DNA from: Dyadobacter crusticola DSM 16708
GTDB taxonomy: Bacteria > Bacteroidota > Bacteroidia > Cytophagales > Spirosomataceae
Length of the DNA: 64,000 bases
Direction: 5' to 3'
Assembly (NCBI RefSeq): GCF_000701505.1
Contig: NZ_JNJB01000006.1
Location: forward strand, 248,001 to 312,000
The notes beneath the pieces are model-generated. The model had not been told where the DNA came from. It worked only from the letters and a program-made list of their open reading frames with translations, and made no database searches. The position numbers and the translations under genes are program-made. The stretch's first letter is position 1. Each line of letters begins with the position of its first letter. This document shows, piece after piece, positions 62,317-64,000 of this stretch.

Positions 62317-63513
62317 ATGAGGAAAGTGCTGGTTACCGGAATGGGGGTTATTTCAGCGATAGGAGAGAACCTGCATGAAAATCATCAAAGCCTGCGTTCT
62401 GGTATCACCGGAATTGGCAAAGCTGCCCGCTTCGAATCACAATATGCTGCATTGTTGCCTTTTGGTGAGTGCAAAACAAGCAACGAATCTTTAAAAGCAA
62501 TGCTCGGGCTTGAAAACAGCCTGGGATATACACGTACCTGCCTGCTTGCCAGCAAAGCATTTGACGAAGCCGTAAAGGATGCAGGATTAACTCCACAAGA
62601 ACTCTCAGACTTTGCCACTGCATTCATCTCAGCCAGTACAGTAGGAGGAATGTGCCTGACCGATCAGCTTTATGATGATGCCAACCTGAGATCCAGCGGC
62701 TCACAGTATCTGGACGCTTACAGTTGCGCCGCACACACGCTCAAAATTATAGATCATTACAAAATCAGAGGATTTACGGATACGATTAATACAGCCTGCT
62801 CTTCCTCTGCCAATGCAATTATGCTGGGCGCGAGGCTGATACGCTCGGGCCGCGCGACGCGCGTGATTGTCGGCGGCGTAGATAGCCTTGCCAAATACAC
62901 CGTTAATGGATTTAACGCATTAAAAATCCTCTCCGAATCTGCGTGCAAGCCTTTTGACGAAAATCGGGACGGTCTGAACCTGGGGGAAGGAGCTGCTTAC
63001 CTGGTGCTTGAATCCGAAGAGGGTGCGGCCGGTAAAAAAGTTTATGCCGAAGTGGCGGGTTATGGCAATGCAAATGACGCGCACCATCCTTCTGCGATGT
63101 CTGATGAAGCAACTGGCGCAATCCGCTGCATGCGCGAAGCAGTCGAATCGGCGGGGATTACATTTGATCAGATCAATTATGTAAATGCGCATGGTACCGG
63201 CACGAGGAACAACGATGAGGTTGAGCTTTTTGGTCTCAACCAATTGTTTGATCAAATTCCACCTTACAGCTCGACCAAATCTTTTACGGGACATACCCTT
63301 GGCGCAGCGGGCGCGCTGGAAGCAATTTTCAGTGTCCTGAGTATCGTGCACTCCGAGCTTTATCCAAGTCTGAGTATTGAGGTTCCGGTTGCTACTTACG
63401 ATCGTATTCCGGTGCTGCGCTTTGAAGAAGGGCAGCAGATCAACTACGTGCTTTCCAATTCTTTCGGCTTTGGCGGGAATTGTACTTCGCTGGTTTTTGG
63501 AAGCGTGAATTAA
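62317..63513 (+). CDS. Beta-ketoacyl-ACP synthase II-like ketosynthase
   Basis: 398 residues. KAS I/II fold with the Cys-His-His triad: Cys161 ([14 protein letters not shown]), His292 ([15 protein letters not shown]) and His326 ([16 protein letters not shown]). A loop [29 protein letters not shown] matches the family C-terminal half. It elongates acyl chains on the ACP encoded 1 base upstream; in aryl-polyene pathways two such proteins often form a heterodimer with a chain-length factor, but only one is present here. The start at 62317 follows the ACP stop by one base. The stop overlaps the convergent mutase gene. Confidence 0.93.
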   Translation: MRKVLVTGMGVISAIGENLHENHQSLRSGITGIGKAARFESQYAALLPFGECKTSNESLKAMLGLENSLGYTRTCLLASKAFDEAVKDAGLTPQELSDFATAFISASTVGGMCLTDQLYDDANLRSSGSQYLDAYSCAAHTLKIIDHYKIRGFTDTINTACSSSANAIMLGARLIRSGRATRVIVGGVDSLAKYTVNGFNALKILSESACKPFDENRDGLNLGEGAAYLVLESEEGAAGKKVYAEVAGYGNANDAHHPSAMSDEATGAIRCMREAVESAGITFDQINYVNAHGTGTRNNDEVELFGLNQLFDQIPPYSSTKSFTGHTLGAAGALEAIFSVLSIVHSELYPSLSIEVPVATYDRIPVLRFEEGQQINYVLSNSFGFGGNCTSLVFGSVN

Positions 63514-64000
63514 TGCGCTTCCATGAGAGCTGTCAGTATCTTTTGGGCTGCTACTGAAATGATGGTTCCGGGTCCAAATACTCCTTTTACTCCTGCATCA
63601 TACAAAAACTGGTAATCCTGCGCAGGTATAACTCCGCCAGCTATCACCATAATGTCCGGGCGACCGATGGTTTTCAAAGCCTCGATCAGTTCCGGGATCA
63701 ATGTTTTATGTCCGGCCGCGAGACTCGACGCGCCGATTACGTGTACATCGTTTTCTGCCGCCTGCATTGCTACTTCCTGCGGAGTTTGGAAAAGCGGCCC
63801 GATATCCACGTCGAAACCAAGGTCGGCGAAGCTCGTTGCAATCACCTTAGCCCCTCTGTCGTGACCATCCTGTCCCATTTTTGCTACCAGGATCCGCGGC
63901 CGGCGACCCTCCATTTCAGCAAACTGATCAGAAAGCTGCCGGGCGAGCCGGAAATTTTCATCATCGGAAACTTCTGCACGGTACACACCCGAGATAGATC
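63510..64000 (-). CDS. Methylmalonyl-CoA mutase, C-terminal part, truncated by window edge
   Basis: The last 163 codons of a minus-strand gene whose start lies outside the window; the frame stays open to the edge (reading SGVYRAEVS). The cobalamin-binding domain is visible: [43 protein letters not shown], with DxHxx[20 protein letters not shown], and [26 protein letters not shown]. It interconverts methylmalonyl-CoA and succinyl-CoA with adenosylcobalamin. The stop overlaps the stop of the convergent ketosynthase gene by three bases. Confidence 0.95.
   Translation of the reverse strand, partial: SISGVYRAEVSDDENFRLARQLSDQFAEMEGRRPRILVAKMGQDGHDRGAKVIATSFADLGFDVDIGPLFQTPQEVAMQAAENDVHVIGASSLAAGHKTLIPELIEALKTIGRPDIMVIAGGVIPAQDYQFLYDAGVKGVFGPGTIISVAAQKILTALMEAH

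Noticed and set aside
1-64000. CRISPR arrays, rRNA and tRNA genes
   Set aside because: No regularly spaced direct repeats of 25-40 bases, and no cloverleaf or rRNA segment was noticed in the gaps.

Overview
The window looks like a chromosomal segment of a Bacteroidota bacterium of the order Cytophagales, most like Dyadobacter or a relative; the genus is inferred from gene content. Support comes from a PorP/SprF-type type IX secretion (T9SS) protein, a secreted enzyme ending in a T9SS sorting domain, SusC-like and other TonB-dependent outer-membrane proteins, several promoter boxes of the Bacteroidota form TAnnTTTG, almost no Shine-Dalgarno sequences, and dialkylresorcinol (flexirubin-type) genes darA and darB. 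I see no rRNA, tRNA, CRISPR array, prophage or insertion sequence, and no gene-free stretch above 300 bases.

Layout. 1-11,600: the end of an acetyltransferase gene, cmk, an FAD oxidoreductase, a large surface protein with a degenerate peptidase domain, a PorP/SprF protein, and the sucA-sucB pair for 2-oxoglutarate dehydrogenase closed by a strong terminator. 11,570-18,850: MazG-like hydrolase, dtd, an esterase-mannanase fusion exported by T9SS, sdaA, mgtE and rsmA. 18,900-25,560: an orphan hybrid histidine kinase and a TonB-receptor-like barrel. 25,600-39,750: LysM protein, purE/purK, a BatA-like VWA protein, small housekeeping and stress genes, a TonB receptor overlapping hemW, then an arginine deiminase with a CtlX-like citrulline hydrolase, which together could turn arginine into ornithine and ammonia. 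40,000-44,740: a suf iron-sulfur operon (sufC, sufD, sufS, sufE, sufT-like) with no sufB next to it and a RelE/ParE-type toxin-antitoxin pair between sufS and sufE. 44,890-49,000: bacilliredoxin, a VWA protein and a PIG-L deacetylase.

49,029-63,513 is the most distinctive part. A phosphopantetheinyl transferase gene is divergent from a run of fourteen same-strand genes with short gaps and several TAATG stop/start overlaps. They encode a C45 acyltransferase/hydrolase, a phenylacetate-CoA-ligase-like enzyme, secreted proteins of unknown function, a YdcF-like lipoprotein, a methyltransferase, DarA, DarB, a small unknown protein, a BtrH-like acyltransferase, an ABC exporter, an acyl carrier protein and a ketosynthase. 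I read this as the dialkylresorcinol half of a flexirubin pathway with candidate assembly and export genes; most aryl-polyene genes (ammonia lyase, ketoreductase, dehydratase) are not in the window. The window ends inside a convergent methylmalonyl-CoA mutase gene.
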